From: Pochonia chlamydosporia 170
Taxonomy: Eukaryota; Ascomycota; Sordariomycetes; Hypocreales; Clavicipitaceae
Direction of reading: 5' to 3'
Assembly: GCF_001653235.2 (NCBI RefSeq)
Contig: NC_035794.1
Span: forward strand, 3,100,001-3,164,000
Length of the DNA: 64,000 bases
Shown here: one piece after another, positions 10,575-20,340 of the stretch
Numbering within the stretch: position 1 is the first letter of the stretch
How the letters are laid out: each line of letters starts with the position of its first letter
The notes under the pieces: model-generated
What the model saw: the letters and a program-made list of their open reading frames with translations, nothing else
The model's database searches: none
Told to the model about the DNA's origin: nothing
Translations under genes and position numbers: made by a program

Positions 10575-12707
10575 TCAAGGCACGCCCCGTAAAGCTTCTT
10601 CTATTGCCCGAAGGCGACCCAACACTTGCTCATCGAACATCGTTCTCAATCTCTGGCTCCGCGAGGAATATGACTCCCCACCATACGCTGGCTGCTCTAC
10701 TTCATCGGCAGCAAGACATATCTTGACCATGTCGCGAAACGAGTCACCGCACTTGTTTGAGACCCTCTGCAGACATGGCGACTGCGTTGACAACGTGGGA
10801 GTATCCGGCACTATTGAGTCTTGTGCGTCGTCGAGGCTTTCTCCGAGCAGCAGTTCCCGCACCGCGCGGAACTCCCTCAGCTTCATTGTTGTCAGGTTGT
10901 CGAACCTCAAGACGACATCAATGCGTTTCCACAGTGCAATCTCTACAAGAATTATACCAAAACTGTACATGTCATATGCTTTACGATACGACCCCGTGTT
11001 CTCGCCTGCTTGGGCAAAAGGGTGCCTGTAGAGTTCAGCCAACGGATCAAAAGCTGCCTTCTCCGTCATCTCAGGCTCGTCATTCGGTCTAGAAAGCTCA
11101 AAGCCTGTGATGTACGGCTGTACGAGCTGTTCTTGGTTCCGAACCGGATCGGCCCCAAAAATGAGGATATTCTCGCTGCGCAGGCCCTTATGTAGCCAGT
11201 CTACAGCGTGAAAGCTGTGGATGCCTTCGGCGAGTACAGAGCATAGAGATATCCTGGAACTGAGAGAAGGTTTTGGCCGCGTACCTAGTAATTGTCGAAG
11301 AGTGGATAAGCGCGGAGGCACTATGGATTCAGCCTCCAGCGGGACTTTGAATACGAGGCCGAATTTTGTGTCGTCCTCCTGTTCAATTGCCTTGACGTAT
11401 CCAAGGCAGGGTGGACTTCGAAACTCTGTCGGGAGCTCCTGTCGGAGAAGCTCAGCTAGCAGAAGAGACCTGGCTTTTGCCTGGTCTCTAGCTTTCTTCC
11501 TTTTTTGCTCATAGGGCGAGAAGGTTAACCACTCGACCCAGATATGGTGCCCATTCCAGTATTGTAGGTCTCTACTCGGCCCCCGAACTTGTCGACTGCT
11601 CTCGTGTTGGGGCCCGAATGCACAATGTATGTTCAGTGGACCTGGACCTTGCGGGAAATCAAACATGTCGCGATCCAGTCCATTAGTAAGAGAAGGCGTA
11701 GCTGCCTTTTCTGGCTGGTCAACAGTTATGCACTGGATTTTGATGCTTGTCAGCTTCTTCAAATACTCTCTCCTCGCTTGATCAAGGGGATTTTGCATTT
11801 GCATTGACCCGCGGTGACACTCTCCATTCGCAGAACTAGCAGAAAAGGGCTTAACCCAGCCCCTTTCAGCATTTGGCTTGTGAGGTGTTAATGCCTGAAC
11901 CAAATTCTTCAGGCTGGCAATGTCGTCTCGGACTTGCATAATCTCCAAGTAGCTCGAATCCATGGTCCTCTCCAAATCCGCTGCGCTTGCACTATCGAGC
12001 AGTGTTATGAGAAACGAGTTAAGCTCCGCCAACTTCTTGATGAGCTCCTCAAACGTACCACGATCGGACGAGGCCCAGACAAATCGTTTGGGTTCCACGA
12101 GAACAGTGCGTAGCTTTTTTACCTTGTTGACCGCGCGGCCACGGATCGTTGTGAAGCTCCTGGGACGAGAAGGAGACTCCTTTGAGACGGCATATGTACC
12201 TCCCGCGCTGCTGCGAGATATTGAATCTCCGGTGCGGCATATCATGTCCATCAAATTTGTCTGGGGTTCTGCTTCCCAAATACCATGGTGCTCATTCCAA
12301 TGTGTCGTGGCCACATACTTTCCATTTGCCATTTCAAACTTCTGAAAGAGCGTATTAATCTCAATTAAAACCCCCTTCAACAGCTGTTGATTGACTTGCA
12401 GCGTAGTGTATAATCTGCTTTCGCTCGACAAAAGTCCTGCCGTCATGGCAAAACTCAGGAACCGCTGCTGCTCCATCTGAAGCCGGACTCGTAAATATCG
12501 ATATGCCTCCGGCATATTGGCCGCTTCCGTAATGTACTTGTACCCTGTGTCAGTTAGCATTGTTCAAGCAGCCGGGCGCATAGAGATAGCCCCTTTCCCT
12601 TCCCTCGGGACAAGTTGCTAAAAACCTTTGATGCACTCATCGGTGATTTGCAGAACCAGGGAGACAGCGCTGAGGCCAACTCCTACCACGGACAGCGCGT
12701 CAGCCAT
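10575..12707 (-). CDS. HeLo-domain pseudokinase (putative cell-death executor)
   Basis: Two exons, 12626-12707 and 10575-12544, separated by an 81-nt intron, give about 683 residues. The start (MADALSVVGVGLSAVSLVLQ) and the following helices (GYKYITEAANMPEAYRYL, then RLQMEQQRFL) are the signature of the fungal HeLo / prion-inhibition-and-propagation domain, covering roughly residues 1-240. HeLo domains of HET-S type are membrane-toxic helical bundles, distantly related to the four-helix bundle of MLKL. From about residue 360 a protein-kinase fold follows, but the catalytic loop reads HKGLRSEN (no catalytic Asp, near 479) and the DFG position reads TGF (near 508). No glycine loop is evident, although a VFK lysine remains near 427. 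It should therefore be a pseudokinase. An intact kinase gene is divergently transcribed next door. Confidence 0.85.
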
Positions 12708-13379
12708 CTCGAATTACAAGCGTACGGGGCCGAAAGCGTCTAGATTCTGAAACGGCTCGATCCTCATATCTGCACCTCGACCGTGTCGCCTTGGGCGGCT
12801 AAAGGACGCCTTTATGGTCCCTCCGCTCCCCAGGAGCTGATCGGACGGCTCTCTTCCTCGGTGTGAAGCAAGGGGAGTAATGGAGGGGCGGATTTCGCTA
12901 TTATGGGCCACAGCAGCCTACATATGCATCTGATATTTGGTCGCCTCATTTCCATCCCCGTGTCCGCGCCCAACGAGTACTGCTTGACTTGAGCTCATGT
13001 CATACCCGACGAGCTTGGGCCGCAGCGGCCCAAGACTCGAATCGCCTCAAGCGGGGGATACAAGGCTGTGGTAGAAACATTGAGATTTAAGTAGTTGGAA
13101 GCCATGGTTCCGCAAATCTGCATCTCTTGCGTTAGCAGATACATTCAGAGACAACAAAGAAGGGAAGACAAAGTCAAAATCAAAAGTCAACCAGCAGTTA
13201 CAGAGTGTCACACAGTACAGTACGCTCTGTCATATTGACTGACAACAATTACTCCGTACATTGACAGCGTTTGCTGCCGCCAACCCTGCGACTTGGCACT
13301 CTCAACCCCACAAAATTCTACTTTTATATTCCGAAAGGGGTCTCTCATCCAAGCTTTGTGTACCCAAGGATTAGATCTG
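12708..13379. promoter_or_regulatory. Shared divergent promoter region between pseudokinase and kinase genes
   Basis: The 672 bp between the two start codons must contain both promoters. Visible words include a run of ACAGTACAGTAC at 13212-13223 and a TACTCCGTAC at 13250-13259, the latter also found at 14920 and 15454 beside the kinase gene. No TATA box or known operator could be assigned. Co-regulation of the two genes is an inference from the arrangement. Confidence 0.5.
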
Positions 13380-15438
13380 ATGGAACAAATGGAGCCCCAT
13401 GGCTCCAGTGGTCAGCCCAACCAACCTGGGCATGCAGGCTCCGCCACCCGGATGGCAATCCGGCAGCATTCTGTTGGTGACATCGAGCGCTCGTTTGAGG
13501 AGCTACGGGAGTATTTGAAAGACGTAAAAGACCACAGAAACCTCTCCTATTCGATTAGAGTTGCGGTTCTCCTAGAAGTTATTGGCAGCCGGAACAAGAT
13601 TGCTTCAACTGTGAAGTCTGGGTTCACAGACTACTGGTTGCCAGTGTCGGAATCATGCGTGCCAGTGGACCTCAGTCCGGGCGAATACGACCGATTTCTG
13701 AAAGCACAGCCTTCCTTTCTCGATGACTCTTTCGACTTGAACGGCCGCCATCATCACTTGAGTCAGCATGCCCTGAGTAAAGAAAGACCAATAGTCCCAC
13801 AGTCCCTTAAATGGATAAGCATTATCGGGCAAGGCGGCTATGCCGACGTCTCCAAGGTAGAGAGCACTGATGGAAAGTTCTATGCACTCAAGAGAATCCG
13901 GCGCCACAATCGCTACGATGACGCCATGGCACAGATGAAGTCAGTCAAGGAAGAGCTTGAAGTCCTGAAGAGGATCGACCATTATCATTGTGTTAAGCTC
14001 ATGGGCAGCTATGCGGATCTTGCGATAGTTGGCATAGTCATGGACCCGGTTGCAGACTGTAACTTGGATGAATTTCTAGACAACTTTTCGCATTCCAATC
14101 CTGTTGACCAACAAGTCGTCCTGGCCAGCTTCTTTGGATGCCTCGCAACAGCGCTCGAATACTTGCATTATAAGATGAAAATACGTCACAAGGACATCAA
14201 GCCCAGGAACATCCTCGTCAAAGCAAACAGGCTCATGCTAACCGACTTTGGAATCTCCCTCGACTGGAGCGAGTCGGGCCATACAACAACGTTGGAGGAA
14301 CAAAGGCGCAGTCCTGTTTACTGCGCCCCAGAAGCCGCTGAGGCTAAACCCCGAGATTCCAACACGGATATCTGGTCTCTTGGATGTGTGTTCCTTGAAA
14401 TGGCGGCAGTGTTAAAAGGAAGACCGAGGAGTTTTGTGCATGACACGCTGAAGAATTACGGATCCAAAAATTTCAGAGACTGTCCCCAAGGAATCGAAGA
14501 GAGCATTACAACTCTCGAAGCAGAGGGCAAACACTGCGATGATATACCCTTGATGTGGGTGCGTGCGATGCTGCAAAGAGCCAAGGACGCACGACCCAAC
14601 TCTAGACAGCTAAAGCGTATGATCATCCAGTCCCGCGCCCATACTGACCGTGCCTTCTGTGGATTTTGTTGTAATGACGAGCTAGAGGGTTACGGCGAGG
14701 CGTCATCGTCATCTGCTCCTCAGACCGACATGGAGGTACGTGCCAACTAGTCGGAACCCCGAACCCCGTCCCCCGTGCTTTGGCCCGGCTACCGATAGGA
14801 AAAATTGTCCAAAAATGATGTTTCACAGTCTTCTCAGTTGGGAGTCAACTAGGGGCAGCATGCTTTTCTCGAAAGTACGTACCATGGCATAGATGTGAAA
14901 CTTCCAGTGACGGTATTAATACTCCGTACAGTACATTGGATACATGTATGGACGTTGTATTAATAGGATTGCCTCCTGGCCATGGCTGGGTTTGAAAATG
15001 TCACCTCGACTCGACACTACAATGACGTGTCGACTACAGAAACACTGACCAGGCAACCAGGTTACTCAGGACATTTCACGAGCCGAGACTGTCTCGCAAC
15101 CAACTCAATACGACGAAGCCACGCAGCTAGCCGGTGTTCCAGCCAAAATCCATGATCCCCACGGAAAGTGGCACAGCATCACGGTGATCAAGCAGCACCG
15201 GTCCACCAGGAGCTGGATACTGCGCAGACTCGCCAACGAGTGCCACCTAAAAGTCGAGCCCGGGCATCATCGAGAAGAGTTGGTGTACCAGGGACAACGC
15301 TACGAGTCCACGTCGTACACACCGGTCACCTTGTGGACTGGCGGGCACACACGGCGAAGTTCATGTTGTATGGTGTTGGACATGGCTCCCTTTGACATGC
15401 TCGCGGGAAGCGACATATGCGCGGACAGCAATTTGTGA
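13380..15438 (+). CDS. Ser/Thr protein kinase with C-terminal retropepsin-like module
   Basis: Exons 13380-14735 and 15061-15438 (325-nt intron, GTACGT..CAG) give about 577 residues. The frame is open further upstream but the first ATG is at 13380. Residues 30-120 form a helical leader. The kinase domain has an intact glycine loop GQGGYADV (150-157), the ATP lysine in YALKRI (171), HKDIKPRN (catalytic Asp 272), TDFG (289) and a CAPEA activation-loop end, so it should be active. The second exon encodes about 125 residues with a DPHGKW start and a late APFDMLAGSD segment, resembling the closing strands of retropepsin-like folds, but no catalytic DTG/DSG is seen. A similar module occurs in the protein at 17048-18159. 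The acceptor could instead be at 15069, which removes three residues. It is divergent to the HeLo pseudokinase, a possible substrate. Confidence 0.82.
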
Positions 15439-15820
15439 GAAGAAAACTGTATCTACTCCGTACAGCTTAGCTAGGTACATTGGTAGGGGCGGCCCAAAAA
15501 GGGACATGTTCAAATCGCATCGCGGGTTCGGGCCGTTGCTAGTATTGGTGAATAGGCCAGCAAAATACTGCATAGATTTGGTTGTGGGCGAGGAGATGAT
15601 CAAGAGATGTTGTGAGATTCCAGCGCAGAGGAGGATACGGAACTGGTTTCGGTTTCTGATAACCAAATTTCTTTTGCGTTTCGCATCTGTGACTAGTCTG
15701 CAGGGCAGGGATACTCGTATAGCGATCGGTCTAGGGCGGGACATTATGCGCACAGTGAATACTAACCGACATTTGTTTACAGTATGGAAATTGACATTTA
15801 CTCCTTAATTTGCGTGCCGT

Positions 15821-15850
15821 ACTGTACTGTACTGTACTGTACTGTACTGC
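15821..15850. repeat. ACTGT microsatellite
   Basis: Five perfect ACTGT units (15821-15845) followed by one variant unit, ACTGC. Confidence 0.9.
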
Positions 15851-15903
15851 TATACTGTATTTGGGAAAAAGTTTGCCATGTTCTTGTTTTCGTCTCTAAA
15901 GTT

Positions 15904-15925
15904 ACAGTACCGGTACAGTACCGGT
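15904..15925. repeat. Tandem duplication of an 11-bp unit
   Basis: ACAGTACCGGT occurs twice head to tail at 15904-15914 and 15915-15925. Each unit contains the palindromic core ACCGGT. Confidence 0.9.
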
Positions 15926-16396
15926 ACTTACAAACGTACAAAGTTGACATAAGAACGCGACTGCCTGCTCAAGTGCATGTGCCTTTTGCCTGTTTCCTAG
16001 GTCGGACCAACAAAACTGCACCCATCCGTGAAGCGCGAGCCACTATACACTGGCATCAGGCATCAACGCAAAACTTCAGCCTGCCTGATCGCCATCCTAG
16101 TACAAAGCAGTCCATGCAACACCCGCCCCAACATGTACAATGAAATGTCACCCGGTGAGTTTCGTATCAGGTGTTCGCACGTGTCAGATGCCTGGTGGTC
16201 ATGGTCGCCCAGCTCGCGCCTTCAAATTTTGCATAAAGCTGCCTAAGCTTACAGTACAGCACAGTAATACTAATCATTGAAATATACGCAAGGAAAAGTA
16301 ACCAAAGTCATGCAGATATGTATCATGAACACTTGCAACTTCTTTCAAACATACAAACTGAGCAAATTGTCAATCCTCGATGCTCTTCTGTCAATA

Positions 16397-16444
16397 TATA
16401 GAATTCTTCGTTCAACGTATTCGTCGTTCAACGTATAGAATTCT
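16397..16444. repeat. Nested direct repeats
   Basis: TATAGAATTCT occurs at 16397-16407 and again at 16434-16444. Between and overlapping them, CGTTCAACGTAT occurs at 16409-16420 and 16425-16436. The layout suggests a small local duplication; no function is evident. Confidence 0.8.
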
Positions 16445-17047
16445 GTAAACGTATGAATTATGAGTGTCGCCACCCACAGTTCAGCAGACGCCGACATGCT
16501 GTCAAAGAAAAGAGCACCGCCCGGTCATGCATGGAGTTTGGCCGAGCTATCTGTGGTGTTCTTGTCTGACAACTGGCGTCGCAGAATCATTTGGCTAATT
16601 CAGCCTGATTCTACTTCACAGAGATGAAGTAGATTAAGCGTGTGTGTGTATCATTTGCCTCGTAACACCACTGGTGTTTGCATTCTCCTTAACGTATGTT
16701 ACCCAGTTGAAGCTGATTCTCATCGGCGGTTTCGTCGACCGTCTAGGTTTTCATCATCCTAGCTCGATGCAGATTCACAGATCGTCATAGTCTTGAATAC
16801 CGGAGGCAGTGGTCTTTCTCTCTATGAGCGCATAAGTCAGCAACGGTGGTTTGCGCCGTTTGTGCCACGAGACCAGACTTACTTTGCTACAATCTTGAGC
16901 ATGCTTCTGTTACTTCGGTATAAATGATTGAGAAGTTTGGGCATGTAAGATTAAAACAAAACACTGCTGGTCATGGGTACGATTTGTACTTTTGAAACCG
17001 AATGCGATTTCTCTTAAATGCCACCTGCCCGGATCGGATGGTTCGAA

Positions 17048-18159
17048 TTAGGCATCAGGTCGGGACGGCATCATCCGCTTATGCGGTCGCCCAGACGAAG
17101 CTTCCGCTGCAAATCTTTTCTCGAGTTGAATATTGGATGATGCGTTGCCTGTAGATGCAGGCCATGAAGGGTTGGGAGTACCAAGTTCGTCTAAAGCCGC
17201 TTGTGGCCTTGCGACCTCGTCAACTACCTTCCCCAAAGTCTTGACCACGTGTAATAACAGTACATCTCGGTTTGATGGCCCAGTATGCAAATGCTGGCTC
17301 TCTGAGCTCCGGCCGGCTTGGTCTTCTGTTTTAGTCAGTCAAACAACGCATTGAAAAGGTGATAATCAGGGGCGATAATATCCTACCTAGTACTGACTGG
17401 CTCTGGATAGATGCGTCTTCGATGTCATCGGAGCCGTTATTTTTCCAATTTCTCCCCAAGGCCACATCGACATTCATGGTGTCGTCCGATACTACCGTGA
17501 AAGCTGTCACATAGGTGCGGTGATCGTCCCAGGCTCCGTTCAGCTTAAGCTTCAGTTTTATTTTGTCGCCCTCGGTCGCGTACACTGGAAGTCGACGAGC
17601 TACATCGCATGTGATAAAACTCGAGTTCTGCTGACATCTTTTCGCCGAAACGCCATCCCACTCTTGACCATGAGGCTCCGACATGCTGATCGTTATCTCA
17701 TCCTCGGTCTCCTTCATTAGCCCCAAGTGTTAGCGGACGGATGCTTTACTTATGGCTTGAAGGGCGGATGATAAGTCATGTGATGCTTACATCAAAAGTC
17801 ACCTGTTCCACGCTACCGCCGCCCTGGTTACGCAGGGAATCGGGGTCAATGTCGTTCAAAGAATCGTTAGGCGGCGTAGGCGGCTTGAATTCCAGGGCAG
17901 CCCGTCTACCCAGATCTCGATTCGCTCGACAGGCATATTTTAGGGCAAGTGTCAATATAAACTCTCGATGTCTACGGTCAAGAAGGTCGTCCGAGACGCC
18001 CTGCTGCTTTAGCCACCTGACAAGAAGTTCGTGGTCGTCCAAGCGAACGCCGCTGTTCCAGGCCCTCTCTATAGCGGCTTCGAGCATGACACATTGCGTT
18101 TCTGTCAAGGGTATCTCCTTTTCTGGTTTGTGGCTTGCCATTCTATGCTGCATGGGCAT
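17048..18159 (-). CDS. Small protein with retropepsin-like module similar to the neighbouring kinase C-terminus
   Basis: Exons 17791-18159, 17387-17711 and 17048-17325 join in frame (GTAAGC..AAG and GTAGGA..CAG introns). The first ATG in the open frame is at 18159 (MPMQH), with another at 18141 (MASHKPEKE). The frame stays open upstream to about 18366, so a further 5' exon is possible. The first exon is helical and charged. The second carries EPHGQEW about 80 residues before a DVALGRNW segment, the pattern of retropepsin-like folds, with no DTG catalytic triplet. The kinase C-terminus at 15061-15438 has DPHGKW and a late FDMLAGSD at similar spacing. The third exon is low-complexity and basic. 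The function is unknown; a regulatory or binding role is more likely than proteolysis. Confidence 0.6.
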
Positions 18160-19049
18160 AAGTTCATTTTCGAAGAATGATGAGGGTCTCCAATCTTCTT
18201 CAACGCCAACCACTGCCGGGTGCTGTCTACGCAAGTAGGCAGTGTCGGTTGGCAGAGGCGGGGAAGCAATCTGCCCAAGTCGTTGGCACTGGCGATAAAA
18301 CGAGTGTACTATGGTGTCTGGATATGTTTTGGTCGTATGGAGAAAGCTTATCACCTGCGGGTAGCCTCAGATGCGACGACTGCCGATGAATCTAGGCTCG
18401 ACCGTGGTGGTGATGAAGTTGCGACGCTCTGGGCAGAATGCGCTGCCAGGCACCGGACAGCACATATTTGTCCAACAGCAGTTGCATTTGGCGTCACTAA
18501 GTCCACATGTGCAGCACAGTCCCTACCCTCAAGTGCTTCAGTGGATACACCCCGACCTGACAAACGGCGCTGGGAGGATTGCTGGCTGGGGGGCTGGCTG
18601 CCTGGCCGCATCAATTGATCCACTTTTGTCCGTTTTAAGGTCAGAACAATGCCGTTTACGCCAAACCACTCTGGGGTATCACGTGAATTCACTCACGTTT
18701 GGGCAAGTGCCGATCTCGGCATCTGGCTGTCTGGTGTCCCGAAGGCCATTGTTTCTTTTTGCCCCATGTTGTATGGGTTTAGTGCGATCGCGCCACACGG
18801 CAACTTACATCTTAACCGGCAGTAGGTCAAGTCGTCGTGATTTGGTCTCGCTTACCACGTTTCCTTGTCTGAGACAAGAAACGTACCCAATCGGATGGCT
18901 TTACACTGTTCTTCTTATACGTTGTGTTTGGGAAGCTGTCCAAAAACTCAGTATCAGGTACAGGTGCTCATTGAAACCCCAGGGCCGTGTGCTCTCATAA
19001 CAGCTGTCATCACCGGGACAAACCCGATTCGGGCTACCCGCATATATTA

Positions 19050-19067
19050 GTACATACATGTATGTAC
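19050..19067. repeat. Perfect 18-bp palindrome
   Basis: GTACATACATGTATGTAC equals its own reverse complement. It lies in non-coding DNA; no function is known. Confidence 0.9.
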
Positions 19068-19380
19068 ACATCCACAGCAGAGGCTACAGAATTGCCCCAA
19101 GGGGTCCTGGTTTCGTAAAGCGCCAATCCTCTCCAAGACGAGATACATTGAGCGGCCCCTATAACATCGGCTTTCAGGCGGCGTCTTTGCGACGTAGCCA
19201 TATTTTCTGTCGCTTCTCGGGATCGGTATGAATCCACTGTCGCAAGCTTTGTCGTCCCATTCTCAAAGCGAGAAGACATGTCTTGTTCGGACTCAAGATT
19301 ACTTCTCTTCGAAGCTGAAAGTGTTCATCCAACTCGGGCACATTGATCTGTTGAAAATGATATACTTTAACACATTCCGT

Positions 19381-19419
19381 AATTTATGTGTTGCAGTTAG
19401 CGTTTCCGTTTTCTGATTC
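19381..19419. repeat. 39-bp dispersed repeat, copy B
   Basis: Same orientation and 38/39 identical to 9531-9569. It has A at 19399 where the other copy has G. It is followed directly by AT-rich sequence. Confidence 0.8.
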
Positions 19420-19716
19420 TCTCTAACTACTAATCACGTCTGGTGTAGCTGGGAGCTAAACCTTAGCTACTTAAGTAATATTAGCAACCGTACCATAGGC
19501 CACTTTAAAGTTCCGAGAGTACGGCATGCTAGCCATTTAAGATTCTTTATACGTGAATTATGAATTTATATAGGATTCTTTTAGAAGTCTACTATCCGTT
19601 GCCACGATGCTGTGATAACCTATTGTAGATTTACTAACAACTATTTCCCGTATATATCGTTTTGCTAACGATTTTATCAACCAGGACGGCAGGGCCGGGC
19701 CTCAATGTCTGGAAGC

Positions 19717-20340
19717 TCACCAAGGCTGGTCGTTAACAGTGGCGAGGTATCGCTTGTCCTTGTTCTTGGCTAACCAGTCAGTGATAATGCCCAGCGCCGC
19801 TCGTGTATCAGCGTGATCGTAGTAGTGAGTGGCAACAAACCCGTAAATGCGGCCATCGACATGAGCTTCGCCCATCATCTTAGTCGCCTGCTCGGCTCTA
19901 TTACGCGAGATGGTCCATCCAAACACCTTTCCCATGACTTTAGACTCAGCAGCACATCGAAGCCGCGGGCAGATGGATGTGGATGTGCATGCATCGTTGC
20001 AGTCGCCGAAATAGAACATCGGGTTATATAAGCCCGTAGACATGACGCGCTTCTTGATATCCTGTGGACCATTGAGTGTGAATTCGCCCCCGACGGCATA
20101 TGGAGCGCCGTCCACGCCAATGCTCTCGTTCTCATTTAAACCGTCGCGGATAACTCGGTAGGATCGCTCGGTGACCTGGGAGCCGTAGAAGCCGTAGAGA
20201 ACCTTGACGCCAGCAGGTTGCAGGATATCGCGGGCTAGCTTCCGCAGACCTTCGATGCTGGTGTTGGCATTAGGATCAGGATTATAGTCGGGGTTCTTTA
20301 GATCTAGCCAGACAAAGATGATATTATGGACCTGCAGTCA
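19717..20340 (-). CDS. Sphingomyelinase D / phospholipase D-like protein, 5'-incomplete (possible pseudogene)
   Basis: About 207 codons are continuously open from 20340 down to the stop at 19717. The segment has the features of the C-terminal two thirds of fungal SMase D/PLD enzymes of the sicariid-toxin-like family: a VWLDLKNP strand near its start, several paired cysteines, and the terminal tail ATVNDQPW, close to the family's 'SMD-tail' motif. These enzymes are usually secreted and attack the headgroup of sphingolipids or lysolipids. An in-frame stop lies immediately upstream, next to an acceptor-like CTGCAG, so either an upstream exon is spliced on or the gene is truncated. The N-terminal part that should hold the metal ligands and catalytic histidine was not found in the next 600 bp. 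Flanking DNA is AT-rich, which favours decay. Confidence 0.65.

Larger units (their letters stand above)
15439..17047. other. 1.6-kb intergenic region rich in short repeats
   Basis: Convergent 3' ends flank this region. It contains TACTCCGTAC at 15454-15463, an ACTGT microsatellite (15821-15850), a tandem 11-bp duplication (15904-15925), duplicated words near 16397-16444 and a 9-bp-stem hairpin at 16610-16633. Frames such as 15392-15808 (+) have no domain and overlap the repeats, so no gene is called. Confidence 0.55.
18160..19716. other. Region upstream of the retropepsin-like gene; no firm gene
   Basis: The proximal 200 bp is still open in frame with the gene to its left. Around 18365-18524 (-) one frame is strikingly cysteine-rich but lacks an ATG and ends in a stop, so it is not called. 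The plus-strand frame 18371-19000 has no domain. A perfect 18-bp palindrome lies at 19050-19067 and the second copy of the 39-bp repeat at 19381-19419. From about 19430 to 19690 the sequence becomes AT-rich with many stops, as in degraded repeat DNA. Confidence 0.5.

Noticed and set aside
15821..15925. Short tandem repeats considered as a CRISPR-like array
   Set aside because: Units are 5-11 bp without spacers; a eukaryotic microsatellite.
18371..19000. 209-codon plus-strand frame
   Set aside because: Composition of a chance frame; it overlaps the cysteine-rich minus-strand frame and has no recognisable domain.
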